In this document: positions 24,614 to 40,600 of the stretch, in pieces
How the letters are laid out: the number at the start of each line of letters is the position of its first letter
How positions within the stretch are numbered: position 1 is the stretch's first letter
Source of the DNA: Mytilus trossulus
Taxonomy: Eukaryota > Mollusca > Bivalvia > Mytilida > Mytilidae
DNA length: 64,000 nucleotides
Direction of reading: 5' to 3'
Assembly (NCBI RefSeq): GCF_036588685.1
Contig: NC_086381.1
Coordinates: forward strand, 55,675,431 to 55,739,430
Program-made: the position numbers and the translations under genes
Notes under the pieces: model-generated
What the model was told of the DNA's origin: nothing
What the model saw: the letters and a program-made list of their open reading frames with translations, nothing else
Databases searched by the model: none

Positions 24614-25769
24614 ATGTATAAAAGTACATATCTTGCTTGAAGATTTTTTGTCAATTTATAGAAAGTAACATAAGTTAGTTTTCTCGTTTGAATTGTTTTA
24701 CATTGTCTTATCGGGGCCTTTTATAGCTGACTATGCGGTATGGGCTTTGCTCATTGTTGAAGGCCGTACGGTGACCTATAGTTGTTAATGTTTGTGTCAT
24801 TTTGGTCTTTTGTGGATAGTTGTCTCATTGGCAATCATACCACATCTTCTTTTTTATAACATGTATATTTTGAGTCAGATTGATGGTACCAATACATAAT
24901 TTGTGTAATCGACTCCTCGAAATTTTCAAACCAGATTTCTGAAACTTCAGGGGAGGAATAAACATTTGTTGAAGTGATCCTGCTTTTGTGGAATTGTTTG
25001 ATGATTTTTTTCTGAATTTTCAAGATTTCAGAACTTATAAAAGTTGGATGTGGGATGATTGCCAATGAGACAAATCTCCACCAGACCAAATGGCTTAGAA
25101 ATAAGTAACTATTGGTCACCTTTGACAATGAGAAACCTTACAACATATATAACAAGCCATAAAGGACCCAAAAATGACAAACTGTTAAACAAATCCGACA
25201 GGAATAAGGAAAAGAATGATATATGCATGTACATTAAAAGAAAAATAAATTTGATTAACAGCAACAAAGATATTCAATGAATTACAGGGTCCTGACTTTG
25301 AACATGCACATACAGAATGTGTAGAGGTTAAATATGTAAGCAGGTACCCAATCCTCCCCTAACCTGAGACTGTGGTGCAACAGTACAACATAAGAACAAA
25401 GTGTACAAAACAGTTCAACATTTTTCAACCAAGATCCCACAGACTTTACAGACGATTGTACATATTGTTGAAGTTTTGTACCTGCCATTATGGAAATGTA
25501 CAAAGAATATTTCACAACTTTGACCCAAAGACCAAAGTGAGCGACACAGGCTCTTTAGAGCTTCTAGTTTTGTTCCCTATCCTACAAAGTCAAAAGGGTC
25601 TTAATTTTGAACTCTCCTCTATTTATCAGTTTCCCACTTTTTTCTGCGTGTTAAAAATATTAAGTTTACACCATTACACAGTTTTCAATCAAGTTAGAAG
25701 TTAGCATTTTGTTCCTGTCCACTGAATTTTTAACCTGTTGAGGTCCATTCATTGCCAGGCAATAATCAC

Positions 25770-28700
25770 AGACGAACTAATTCTATCAACTTTATTCATG
25801 TAAAAATTACAATATAATTCTTATTTACTTTCTTTCTCACTATAAAATACACAGAATAAACTTTTAAAGCATTAAAACACTGAACTTTGGGGGACAATAT
25901 ATAACAGCACTAAAAAGGTACACATAAATTCATGACTAAGGCCACACCAAATTAATTTCCTGGTTTTCAAATTCATACTCTTTAGATGTCAAAAGCACTC
26001 TTTTTTTTTAGAACAGCAATAAATTTTGTCATACATGTCAGATTTGAATTTTCATTCAAAGAAATAATTGCTCATGGGAAAATACTTTAGAAATTGAGTT
26101 ATGGTATATAAGATACATCTATTTGGAAAAGTTTATTACCTCCCCTTTTTTTCAAGATAAAATCTGAAAAATAAGAAATTAATTTCCCATGGCCTTAAAA
26201 AATGTAACTATCAATTACAACATGACTTTATGTACAAGGCATTAGTCTAGTTTAAGATTGAAAATGTCTGCTTACACATATTTAATTTGGTTTATCAAAA
26301 CACCAGTTTTACACACAAAAAAATATATATAGAGTAGGTTAATTAGTCTTGCATTATTCACTTTTGGTTATTTTTTATAATTGTACAAGTAAAAAGATGA
26401 ACAATAAATGAAACCAAAGTTGTTCCAGTTTTGAGCAAGTATTATGCAAAGAACTGAGATTCACATAAAAATATCAAATTTTTCTGATGATCAATTGAAC
26501 AAAACTTTGTTTACATAATATAGTGTACCCATGGTAATATGTATGAATAGATAGACCAATGGATGCCACTGAAATCATCAAGTTACAAGTTACCAAACGC
26601 ATATGTCCTAGGGGATTTGACCTCAGCCTGTTTCATTTAATTTATTATCAAAACATTTACCAATTTAAAAGAACTTTTATTGAATTAAAATTCATTCAAT
26701 TTGGGGTCATTGTCATTTGAAGCTTCCATGTAAAAAATAAACAACTGTTCATTTACTGTGAGAATATGTCATACTTGTAAGTATGTAAATAGTAAACCTT
26801 CTTTTTAAATGTGACTTTTCAAATATATTTTATTTAAACATATCTTCTGTACCTGGGTTAGGCATCTAACAATATTCTAGAGAGAGAGGAGAGATAAATC
26901 AAATACAATTTATATGTAACCTAAAATATTTTTATTGTTAAAAATTAATTAGTCAGATTCTTTTTGTATATTGCTATTTTTTTTCTTTCTTATATATTCT
27001 GTATTTACCCCTTGATACCATTGTCAGGTGGTAGTGTAATGGGGTGTGTAAAATCCTGACTATTGAAAAACAAATAAAAGATTAAAAAAAAACAATATTC
27101 TAGAGGGACATCAATTGGTATCAATTCTTAGTCCATGCAAACTATGGTTCAACAAGTATCTTTGATACTAAACAATGTGTTGTTAATAACATGATGCTCC
27201 TGTTAAAGGCAACATCTTTACTGTTTCTTTTCTAAAGTAAAATCTGCACCTATTCCACATGTGAATAAATTGAACACAAAATGAATCTTGTAAGATCTCC
27301 CATAAATACAATAATTTAGCATGTTAAAAAATTTAAATTAAAATTAAAAGCCTATTTACATGCACTGTTTATATCTAAAATCTGTACAATCTTGAAAAGC
27401 AATGGAAAAAATGCAATGAAGGTCAAAATTGTTACATTAAATAAATAAATTCTCTTTCCATAAATATTTCAGATCTTTTTCTCTTTCCATAAACATTTCA
27501 AAAATTTTACAGAATTTCAAAATGCAATAATTCCTCAAATGGCACAAGTTTTAACAAATTATGAAGCTACCCTTTTCAACCTTTAAGTAAACTTTAAAAA
27601 AAAGTAAAAATGCTTATTTTAAGGCACAACTCAGAAAATATTTTGAGATCTAGAGGCAAAACTATTTAATTTATCAGACTATATTATATACTTTAAACTG
27701 GCAATTGTACAACCATGCTGACTTTTATAATATCTCAGTACTTAAAGATGTCTGTTCTTCAGACTTTGAGAAAAATTAAGTGTAATAAAAGTTTTAATCT
27801 GTGACACACACAGACATTTTTTCTTATAATTTGATAGTGAAATAAATTGGCTACCGTGTAAAATCTTGATTTTTATGTGTTCAATAATTACAAAGATGTT
27901 ACTTTTGTTTTAATAGAAAAATTACACAAAAATTATAAGATTTGTTTGCATTTTAAACATTCATTTTATTTAGATATAGCTGTTCCTAAAACTTCATTCA
28001 AGAACCAAAACATGAACAATGTATTATGCTTAGCCAGTATCACCATGATTGAGGACAGTGTTTTTTTCAACAATATGATTAAAATACCTAGCAATGGTTT
28101 TAACTGACAGTGACTAAACTTGAAATATTATAATTTATATTGACTTAAATGGGATGCTATATGCTGACCAGTTACTACGACAGTGTGATAATAGTTGCAT
28201 TATATATGTTAAGACTTTTACTTAGAGATTAACCACAGATGAGCAGAGTTACTGGACTTGATTCGACTAAAAACATCAAAAATTGCAAAATTTAATCTTC
28301 TAATCTGTGCAATACAGTAGTGGATGTGCTCATTTTGTACTTAAAAAAGTACACAACACTTAAAACAATTCTGTATAACAAAATAGCCGTTTCATAATTC
28401 TTCTCAATAGCTGCTCAAAATTGAAATTTAAATGCTTTGTTTTCACGATTTCTAAAAACACCAAATATACATATATTTTTGTCTTTATAACTTTCTCTAA
28501 CACATATTGACAAGAAAACATACCTGAAATTCTATAAATATATTTCATAAATATGAGGTATCGAGTTTTTACGAGGCTTTAATTTACTTTGGTATATAGC
28601 CTTTAAGAAACTAATCACATCTTGACTAGAAAAAGGCAAGCTATATTCAATTATTGGTTAATCTTTGTACAATCTTACTCAGGACAAAAATAATCATTCA

Positions 28701-31659
28701 CTATTTTTCTGACTGAACATTTCCCCAACTGGAATCTGTATTATTATTTCCTTTCCCTTTTTCTGTAAAAATCTTTTTTCATATACTTTCCGATACTTTT
28801 CAAAGGTCAGTCAGAAAAAACGCAAACAAATATATTTTAAAATCCTCACTACCTAACAACTGCCCACACAGATGAATTATAAAATACATGTTAAATTTAA
28901 TATATTAACAATTAGCTAAATATATGTAAGCATAATTCTATTCTAAATTTAGAAATTACAGTTTCCAATTAAATAAAATATTTACATCATTTTTCTCTTA
29001 TTGCAATGTAAAACATCAGTGACAAAAAACCAAGTAGAACAAAATCTTATTTTCATGAAACTTTCTTTAAATATCGACAAACATTTTCTGCCAAAACTGA
29101 TTCAGAGAAGTCTGTTAATGAAATTTTGCAACTGTTTCTAAATTTGTTATTTACTATATTTTGTGACAGACACCTGGATATTTTTTTATTTTAATTGACC
29201 TTTGAGAATAAAAATTTGAAATCACCTTTGATAAAATCTAAAATTTCTTTAGAGAAAAATAAACAAATTCAACGTTCCTGCCCTGCAACTTCAACTAACA
29301 ACATGTTTCTTTAAAATTTCAAATATTTCAAGTTACCCTGTGAGAAGAACAATAAACAGTTATAAAATCTATAGTAAGACAAAACACCTTTACAAATACA
29401 ATGCATAATATACATATGATAAAATATACCATCATCTATAAAGCTATTAATGAGGTAGACCTATTAAGGGACATAACTCTTAAAAATCACTGCTATGTTT
29501 TTAACTACCAGATTTCATAAATAGTTTCCAAGCTTCTTAGAGACCTTAAAATATTTCTGTAATTCTGCTTCACATCAATGTTTACAAAGCACCTATGAAA
29601 CTGCCAAATGCAAACACATTACTGATGTAAGAGTTAGGTCCCTTAGCTAAGGAATATCTCCTTAAACATTCATTAACATAGATCTTGTTTACTTATTTTA
29701 CAACCACTCAATTAAAAACTGCTGCAATATAACAATGTTTATAGAAAGGAACAAACAAATAAAAATAACATTCATAATTTGGTTTTAAAATGGGAGACAG
29801 AAATAACATTAAATTCATACTGCAACTTAATGAAAGGTCATTCATAAATAAAGTTTTAATAATTGGAAATGAATTTCTATAGAAAACCAAATTATCATAG
29901 AATGATCAGAAGAAATTGGAGTGTATTTGATAACAAAAATAATGAGATTCCTATTAAAACCCCTCATATGACAGAAAATATCTAATAAAACATCTAATGT
30001 GAAGCTCTAATTGGTTTCAGGTAATATTTCATTCAACATTTTCATTAAAAGTTATAACCAATTACTTATTCTTATAAGTCAATATCAAATTTGCAATACA
30101 CAGAATATTTTGATATCTAGCAGAAAAAAGCTGAATCTATCAATGTGGCAGAGAATAAAAATGTCTCAAAGCATAATGAAAACAAATAATAACAAAACAT
30201 GAAAAAATCTATGAATCATAATGTTTGTGATTTCTCCTCTACTCAGCAAAAGTAGAATCATTTATATCACAAATAACTGTAAAGTGTGAATTTTTCGCTA
30301 AGTTTCATTTTTCCAATTAAATAAAAACACAAAAAATAAACTCCCAGCGCATAAAATTTTATCTTTAAAGAATGTAAGATTCAGCAACAATGAAGCTTAA
30401 GAACACGTTTGGGTATTGTAAATTCAGAAATTATAATGTTCATTTATTATTGCTTCTGTTGGACAATTAACACAGATGCAAGTTTAATTACTACGATTTC
30501 AGGAAGTGCCACTTACAAATAATGCCATCAAAATTTAAAAAGTGAGTTTTTATTTATGTGACATCCAGCTGGTCACAATTTTTATCAAAATTAAAAACGT
30601 TGCAAACTTTTTAAGAATTCTATTATTAAAACAAACTTTGGCAAAAACCACACTTTACAGAACACTAGAATCAAGACATTAAAAAACTAACACTTGAGTA
30701 TTATATGAGTTGGGTGGTTCTTCAAATGAAATTATGGTATTGTGATTAACAATCTGTTTTCAAAAACCTTTCAAATATCTTTTTACAGATTATTTTATTT
30801 TCCTTAAGACTCTTATAACATTTTTTTTTTCAAATAACAAGAACAAAGTTTAAGTGTGCTTTGAAGACTTTCAACAAATCAAAGTAACATTTGAAATAGT
30901 ATTGAAAAAATAAAATAAAAAATTTGACAGCAAAATATTAATAGTACATTTGTATGTTTTTAAAATCATTTTCAAATGAATATCACTTATATGTTAATTA
31001 AATCGAATTATGAAACTTTAACCCTGTAAAACTCCAATCACAAGCATAGTATTAGGTTTGACGAAAAATATCATGCCCAATGCATATGCCTCTTTGTCCC
31101 AATATTTGTATGTAACAAAAACATGAGAATTTGAACTTTAAATAAGAGATTCATTTCATGCAATCTACAAAAAAAAAAAAAAAAAAAGTATTCAACTGCA
31201 TTACTATAAAGTTAATATTAATTTAAAAATACACATAAAATCATATAACAATGTCATGGTATTTTTAGACAAAAACTGGTTTACTGTAACCAATAAAATT
31301 ATTGAATACATAAAAATAAAACATCTTGTTCAACAGTAAATATAAAAATAATATCATATGAAGGTTAATTTTAAGACAACACTTTTAGAACAGAACTAAG
31401 GTTTTAAATGATTTCTGTAAATGAAGTTATATTGTTCATGGCATTGATCAACAGAGGCTCCGGACATATGATTCAAAATAACTTTAGTTCTTAAACTATA
31501 ACTTGTTTCTTGATTTACTATAAAAAATAAAATATTCTTATCTCAACTTAAGAGAAAGATGTGACTACAGAAAAATAAGTTGACTTTGGAAATCATATAC
31601 AAAAAAATAAAACTCTATTATGTTTGTAAGTTTTAAGGTGGGGAATCTGTCTTTAGATC
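25770..31659 (-). other. Possible long 3' UTR of the tetraspanin gene
   Basis: The 5.9 kb after the tetraspanin stop has no credible coding frame. The dispersed repeat families common on both sides are almost absent, as expected for conserved or transcribed single-copy sequence. AATAAA on the minus strand (TTTATT at about 25790) lies near the point where dispersed repeats resume at 25.0-25.7 kb. Many other AATAAA words occur in this AT-rich stretch, so the true end could be far earlier. Confidence 0.3.
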
Positions 31660-34600
31660 TTAGTCGTCTTTTCCAATGTTTCTACAGAAGCAGCAGGCCC
31701 AAACAATACTGAATATCTGTGAAATAAACAATGATTACTGTGAGTTTCAATTGATTGCATATTATGCTTATTTGCTTGATACTCAGAATTAACTGAACTA
31801 GTAAATTTTACTTTTAACTATATGCAAATACAGACTTGAGAAATAACATGACATGCCTGCATTTGATTTGTATTTCTAAGAGTGCTAAAAACCAATTACC
31901 TATTGAATTTATATTTTAGAGATAATACTCCAGAAAAAATAATTGATCAGCATTGATTTTATAACTCATTCAAAACTTTGCTGACGTAAATCTTTACTTT
32001 AAATTCATAGCAGTCCTATAAGAAATGTAGAAGTTAGAGAACTTATAATAAGATTTTCCCTATAATTTACATTTCCAAGTGGTATGTATAGCTTTTTTTA
32101 TTGCATGATTAATAATCATTAAATTACATGATTATTTGACACTGATCTGTGTATTGAAATGAGTCATTGCTTATAATATAAACCTTCAATATCAACTTAA
32201 TAAAAATGTAGGACGAGTGTTTCCTATACTTAAGGGCCTTGATGGACAAGTGGTTTAAGTTGTTCTACTGCTGTAATCACATGCCAAACAACAATGAGGT
32301 TATGTCATATGAGTTAAACCCCACTCCTGCAGGTGCACTGGACTTAATTGACCGGAATTTTAAGTTTGCTATCGAAGGTATGTGATTTTTCTCCGACACT
32401 CCGGCTTCCTCCACCAATAAATACTGGCTACATGAAACAGCCCAAATGATGCTTAAAAGTGACATAAAATCTCCAACAATCAATCAATCAATACTATACA
32501 GGACAGATGACGGGACACCCTAGTCATTTCTTTAACCCCCCTCCCCCTAGTTATTTCTATATCCCACCTCCCCGCAGCTTTCCTTGTGGGAAAAATAAAA
32601 TGATTGTTTAATTATAAAGAATACATTCTTACCTCAAGTACAGCGATACCAATACCAACACCAATGATAATTGTACTGTGTTTTAGGGCCCAATCCTTCA
32701 AACTGTCCTTACATCCTTTCTGTAATATATAAAAGAACATCTCATTAAGTCTTGGTCCACTTATGATTCAAGGAAAACCTGATTCAGTTGTCTCCCAACC
32801 CTCTTGGTTAGCTCTACTAATTCTAATACATGTAGCAAATGTGTTACTGCAAATTCAGAAACTATTGTGAGGTTTTAGAATTGAGAATAATGTGACTGAA
32901 TATAGGTATCAAAATAATTAGAACTCCCATTCTGATAACTGAAACATAGATCTATCTGTATATAGTTAGTTTTTTTTTTCAAATATCTCAATAACTAAAC
33001 TTGGATTTTGTCCATTCTTGAAAAATTGCAATAATAAATGCATGCAATCAATTTTTGAATTTACAGTTAATATTGATATCCATTACCTGTTCAGAGATTT
33101 GAAGATTTAGATTTTTTTTTTAATAGACCCATTGGTGGCCTTCATCAGTTATCAGCTTTTTGGTTTGGGTTGACTCTTTGACATATTCCCCATTTTCATT
33201 CTTAGTTTTATCTCAAGGTTTTTCCAGTAGAAACAAATTCACTTTAAAATATACTGCAAATTCAGTAAATTTTGCAATGATAACGGGACATAACTTGAGA
33301 ACAGTACTTGTGAAAGTGACACCACCAAAATGCTATAAATGCTTGGGGTGGTAATTAATTAGTATTGTGTATAAGTTTCAGATCATTTGGTTGAAGCAAA
33401 CTTAAGTAAGCAAACAGAAACTAATTCTGGAATGGTCATATCTATAGTATGTATTTGTGCACGGAAAGGCAAATCTTAATTATGCCCCTTTTCTCCTTGT
33501 GATATGGGGCATATAAAACCATTAATTTGCCAGGTAAGTATCCAAAAGAATGTGAGTATTTTGACAAAAGCCTATTAATATGATATATTGTTATACTGTA
33601 AATTCAGAAATTATTTCATTTTTTTTTTATTATTGTGAAAAATGCGACAGGGTTATAATCAGAGTAGTTTCAACCCCCCAATTTGAATTTTTTGTATACG
33701 AATGAAACAGGATTTTTATCAATATTGCAAATTAAAATCACTTTTAACACTAAAATGACAAAATCGCAATAATAAATGCACACAATATTAAATTTCTGAA
33801 TTTACAGTATTTGTTTTCATACCGTATTAATGTCTGTATCATCACGATTGTAGCATTTAGCTGAATCGCTAGGTGTAGCCTTTGATGGGTCATCTAAAGC
33901 AGCTTCCCTGTTTGACAATTTACAACAAGTATTAGGAACAGTCTGAAACAAAAAATATTGATAGTTATGAATGTTAAATGTTTTACTTATGTACAAAATA
34001 CAATATATTTCAGTCAACTGACTGATCAGGCAAAGGTGTTGCAGAAGTAATAACTATCATTTTATGGGTATCTGTTGAACCAGATTGAATCAGATCACTT
34101 TTGTATAATTTTTTTTTTATATAATTGTATCAATAAACCAATTTTTAGAGACGTTTTGGCCATTGGCCTTCTTCAGTTCTTTATTTTTCCTCTCAACTGC
34201 ATGGCTGACATAACATTTGTATTTTCTTTTCAATCATTGAAAAAATTCTATTGGAATTTTGAAAAAAAGGATTTTTTTATAGCCAACAAATATTTTTAAA
34301 TTTTTGTGAACTATGCATCTACATTTTTAGTTCAATTAAATGTTTAGTTTAGTGTGACATCCATTATCACTGTACTAGTACCCATTTTTGTGTAGGGGTT
34401 AGTAGAAGCCTGCATCTTGGTACTGGATTTTCCTGTTGAGTTCAAGACCCATTGGTATCCTTGGACTAATTTTGATCTTTGGTTAAGTTGTCTCTTTGAC
34501 ACATTCCCCATTTCCATTCTCAATTAAATATATACATGTACATTTTACAAACTTTTAGCTTTGAGAAATTAAGAAAAAACAAGGTCAAAGTTAATTTGCT

Positions 34601-37600
34601 TAGATTGTTCACATTATTTGCATACAATTTAATACAATCGTTAATGCATAAAAAAATTAACTTAAAACTTTTTCATGCTCATTTGGACCAATCATGATCT
34701 GACATAAACAACCTATTATGTTAAAATACATGTGTATATTTCTTGTACTGTCAGATATGGTCCCAACTTGTACTTGTTTTTTTAGAAGAAAAGAATAAGT
34801 TTAAAGTTTAGAATTTTGACCTTTTTTTATACCTCTATATCTTAATACTATTATTTGAGGAATATTCTTATTTATCTAGACTGCAAGATGATGCTAGCAA
34901 CTGCCTTGTTTTTTGTTGTTTTCACAAAATGTTTATTTACATACCTGGCTTCCTGGGAAAGAGTAAGTAATATTGTCATAATCCATAGAATTGACTGCTC
35001 CACAACACTCAAACTAAAAATAGATCAAATAAGCATATATTATACTATTTATATGTTTTGGAGTTTACTGTGACGTGAACTTGTACACAGTTTTATTGAG
35101 GGGCCAACTTCGACTGTTTTCTTCTCTTAAATCAGGTTGTTATTGCCTTGATAAATTCCCAATTTCCATTCTCAATTTTATTTTGTATATCAACATGAAC
35201 AACAATATACACTCCTGGTGCTGTATTGAAGACCCATTGGTGGCCTTCAGCTGTTTTTTTCTCTTTGACAAATTCCCCATTTCCATTCTTAATTTTATTT
35301 TATAAATCAACAATTCATTACAATATTCATTAGTTTTTAAAAAAAAAAAAAATTAATAACTATTCTAACATGACGTCCTTCAAACGCTGTGAGTACACAC
35401 CCGTGGTAAAATATGAATATATTTCATGGGCTGTTCCCATTGTACCCCCACGTCATATGTTTTTAAATGAATGAGCGACTCGACGTCATAGAACAGTGAC
35501 GTCAGAATATAAGCAATTTACGGGAAAATACACGCTTGTGAAACGGAAAATCATCACAACAAGGAAACGTTAACAAATGATGCTAAAATGAGTTATATTA
35601 GCCGTTTTTGTATACATATGAGACATATAAGTACAATAATAATTAGATTAATCTAAAATTATCTAAATATGTTATTATAAATAGTTTAAGCATCATCATT
35701 TATTCAGTTTGCTCCGTTATTTTACGTCAATTTAATAGTGCGTTAATATATAGGAACGGCAAATAATGCCATCACCTAGAGCGCTTCGATCCAAAATAAT
35801 TGCTGTATTTGTCCTATTAGAATCGAAATAATTCATGGGGGCTTGAATATATCTAGATTTTACCACGGGTTGTCCCTTTATGCCGATATTTTACCCCTCG
35901 CTATCGCTCAGGGTAAAATATTTGTCATAAAGGGCCAACCCGTGGTAAAATCACGATATATTCAAGCCCCAATGAATTATTTCTTAAATAACTAATAACC
36001 ATCCTGATTCGAATTATAAATAGGTAGAGAGTAACTTTATACCAACAACATATTAATTTAACCACTCGACCTTTATATAAGCAGATTTATGTGATTCAGT
36101 CATTAAGAATATTTAAGAGTACCCATGGCTAGCATACATGGCATATATCTTTTCAACTGTTATGGCTTTTATAAATCCTCATCTTTCATATATTATTCCC
36201 ATTTGATGATGATAAATCAAGAAATGCACTAGGGGTGCATAAAATTTATATAACCTTGGTTTTTCTAATATATTTTACGGTCATTTGCTTAGATCAAACT
36301 AAAAAATCTCATAAGGTGATGAATCAGGAAAAAGTTTTTATCTTTTTTATTCGTATGTATCGAAAATACAGTCACACAAAATGGCCTCTTCTGTTCCATA
36401 TAACCAGACGACTTTTCTCCATAGGGACTTTAAGCATCATGGTAATGTCATGCTATACTTCTAGAATGTGATGCTATATGAATTGGTTTTCTTATAGATT
36501 AAATTATGGATGTGATGCAACAGTTTTTAGAAACAAGATGGCATTACAAATTTCCTTGAGCACCAGGATGCTAAAAGAACAAGTAAAACTGTATGCTACT
36601 GCTCACTGATGATATCCCCGCCAAAATATTTCGGTGAACAGGAAGTTGGTGAGTGATGAATCTGAAAACAGATTACACTGTATAACTGACTAATATAAAC
36701 GCTGAACCCAAATTTCAGAAATCCTTGTATTGCAGTTCCTGAGAAAAATGTGACAAAAATTTTCAACTTGGCTATCATGTGTAAAATTATACAAGTGTTG
36801 GATGAACAGGAAGTTGTTGAGTTATGAATCTGAAAACGCATCACTCAGTATAACTGACTTATATAAACCGTAAACCAAATTTCAGAAGTCCTTGTAAAGT
36901 AGTTTCTGAGAAAAATATGACCAAAAAAATCACAGAACAACAGACTAAAGGATGGAAAAACAGAGGTAAAACAGTCTTCCCCCCTTTTTTAAAGTGGGGG
37001 TACACAATTATAACTTTGGAGAACAATGATGTAATCCATAGAGATCTCTGCCTGAAGTCCTCACCTCCAACTGAGCCAAGTCCCATCCTGTCCTTACAGT
37101 CTCTTCACCATACCTCTTCTTTATATTTTCTTGTAACAGTTTAACAATATTGTCCTCTACCTGAAAAAAAAATATTTGTATTACATATATATTCAAAACT
37201 TGTTTTGCATTTATATCAATTGCTTAAATTGAATATCTATCTTCTTACTGTTTGTACCCCTGTAGGATTTTCTGACAGTAGTAAAGTATACTTTAATTCT
37301 CATCATTAATTTTTGTCATTTTGAAGGTTAATTGAAGCATAACTGACATATTAATAAGGATTAGGAGTTGGAGAATGAAGAATTGTCTGAAGTTTAAATA
37401 TACTTCTTTTTCAGAACTTTCTTTTGTTTTCTCCAAATATAAACATTACAATACATAAACAAATATCAATCTTTACAATTTAGTGGAAATATTATGCAAA
37501 TAAATATACAAAAAAATACTTGTGCCATCATCTGCCTAAACAGAAAGCACTTCACAACAAAATTATAATAAAAAGAAATTGTTAAACCTATGAGAATTCT

Positions 37601-40600
37601 ACTTCTTAAACGGTATCAAGTGACAAAACTGTGACCTAAAATGACCTCAGGAAATTACATACAGTATATGAGAAAAAAATCTGTTACATAAGATTTAAGT
37701 GAATGACAACAACAAACTGAGCATTTCAACCTTGCCCCAATCATAATTTCACAATACTTGGAACTATCTGCACTTCTAATAATTTAAAAATTTTGCGCTG
37801 ACATTTAAAATTCATTAGTTTAATGAAATTGAAAACAAAATATCTAAACACAACAGGCATGAATCAATAGAAAACACTTATAATAAGAACATTTCACAGC
37901 TCAACAACTTTTTCAATATACCGATAAATTATTCACTCTTCACTATTGAAAATGACAGAAAGCCAATCAATGTTACATATTTTTTCTTTTCATTCTATGA
38001 AAACTGCAACATTGAATAGATAATCCAATCGGAATATTAACTCCACTGCATGTCAGAGGCTCTAAATGGGGTTTATGGATAGTGAATAAATTGGCATAAA
38101 AAATAATGAATTGAAAAAAAAACAGTCCATCAAAAACCTAAAATACAGACATTAGGGTGTTGAAATTTAAAGAATAACAAATAATGAGCAAAAGTTTAAA
38201 AAATAAAGTTAAGAAACCTGGCAAAGAAAGGAAAAACTAAAGAAATGAGGATCCTCCCATCCTGATTCCAGACCCTCATCATCCAATGTCATGTAACCTT
38301 TAAATAAATAATACATTTTTTTTTGTTTTGTTGACAATAGATTAATCAGAATTGTTTACTAGGCTTGTGACAGAAATGTATATTTCCTATCTGTTAAAAG
38401 TTTATTGATTATTGATTACTCACTGGCTTTTATAATTATCGAGTTGAAAATAATCCAGCTACTTAAAATAGATGAATATCGTGTCAACATTGATCAATTG
38501 AGTCCATGTTTTGATTTTGTTTATATTACTTGGCTTAGTTTGTTTGTATTATGCAATTCAGTTTCTGCTTCAGAGGATGGGTTTTGTAAGGTTAAATACT
38601 GCTGCCGATTAGAGGCCAATAGAAGGATGCCAGGAAGGCATAGGAGGCACATTTTATTAAGACCATTACTACTGTAGATTCATTGGGGTTTTGTTGGTTA
38701 CAAATTTTCGTGGATTTTGTGGGTACAGGGGAACCACAAATTTAAATGTTTATCAAATTAAAAATTGTCTATTGAAATGTATGCAGACTTTGCCAAAACA
38801 CATTCACATGTTCTCACAATGTATATATGTTTACAACTTGGATTGATGTAAAGCAATTGCAATTCTACTAATTTCTAGTAAAACTAGCATAATGTGATCA
38901 TCATGTGTAATATAATTACAACAAGTGAAACTGCGAGCTACTGCTCACTGATGATACCCCCGCCGCAAGTGGATAATATCAATAGTGTAAAAATATGCAA
39001 GTGTTCGGTAAACAAGAAGTTGTCGAGTGATGAATCTGAAAACGCATCACAAGGTATAGCTGACTTATATAAATCCTGAAACCAAATTTCAGAAATCCTT
39101 GTATTGTAGTTCCCGAGAAAAATGTGACAAAAATTTTCAACTTGGCTATCATGTGTAAAATCATACAAGTGTTCGGTAAACAGGAAGTCGATGAATGATG
39201 AAACTGAAAACGCATCACACGGTATGGCTGACATATATAAATGTTGATACCAAATTACAGAAAGGGTGGATGTGTAGTTCCTGAGAAAAATGTGACGAAA
39301 GTTTCATGAGACGGACTGATTGAGGGACAGACGGACGGACTGACAGACAGAGGTAAAACAGTATACCCCCCTTTTTTGAAAACGGGGGTATAATAAAATA
39401 CTAATGGTAAAAATGTATATATAACAAAGTCTTCTGAATAAGATTTTTTTCTATCGTAATTTGGATTGATGTAGGAAAGCGTGGATGTTAAGTGTCAATT
39501 TTATACAACTATACCTACCTCCATTCTATACAGGATCAGAAGAACTGCTGCACCAATCTCAGCGAAAATAACCAGCAATACAAAGAAGATGTACTGAAAA
39601 AAAACCACACAAAGATCATAATCTACTAAGTTCTGTAAAGAAAATAAAGTTGAAAATGTGACAAAATCAACAAAGAGATAATAATTCTCATTTTTCATTA
39701 CTGCCTAGGTTGGGTTGTAGCAATGCCGCCTGCATGTGAGAGGTTGTGTTTTTTTCTTCTCCTCAGCCAGGTCAATTCAAAACTTGAAAATTGGTTATTG
39801 ATGATTCTTAAAACATGCTGAACTTTGGAATAAGAATAAAGACTAATAAACTTTTAGTAAGAATAATGCACTTTCATTTCGCAACAAAAAAACATCAGAA
39901 AAATTTCTTAAATTACATTGTGCAGAAAAATTTCCTAAATTACATTGAACAAGAGTTACAAACAGAAAATATACAGCAAAAACATCTCAAAAATATCATT
40001 CAAATGATACATGTACTTACAAATCCAAGGAGACATTTGCTGGCTCTGATAGCTCCACACATACCAGCAAACCCAACAATGAAAACAAATGCTCCGAAAG
40101 CAATGAACAGGTAGGCAGCAAATTTGAAGTAGTCATCTCCGCTATCAATCTGGACAATCTCTATCCTGCTACTGATGTCTTTGTCAACAAGGAACCAGAT
40201 TCCAACTCCTAATATGGCACCTCCACATATCTGAAAAGAGAAAGGAGAATGGCTATTTTTTTCCTACATTGGCTAGAGGTAATGGGGAGGGATGAGTTAT
40301 CAAAAACATGTATAACTTCACCACATTTTTGTGTGTGTTTCAAGTCAGGAGTCTCTGGACTTTGTTATTCTTGTATGATTTTTAATTTTAGTTCATTTAT
40401 ATATTAAGGAGTTTAGTATGACATCCATTATCACTGAACATGTACACATTTTTGTTTAGGGGTCAGCTGAAGCAAACTTGCGGGTGCAAGATTTTTTCAC
40501 TATGTTGAAGACCTATTGGTGGCCTTTGGCTGTTTTCTCCTTTTTGGTCCTGTTGTTGTCTCTTTGACCCATTCCCCATTTCCATTCTCAATTTTATATT

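Noticed and set aside
24835-25704. Frames of 73-110 codons after MED18
   Set aside because: They overlap R2 repeat copies on one or other strand and have no consistent coding signal.
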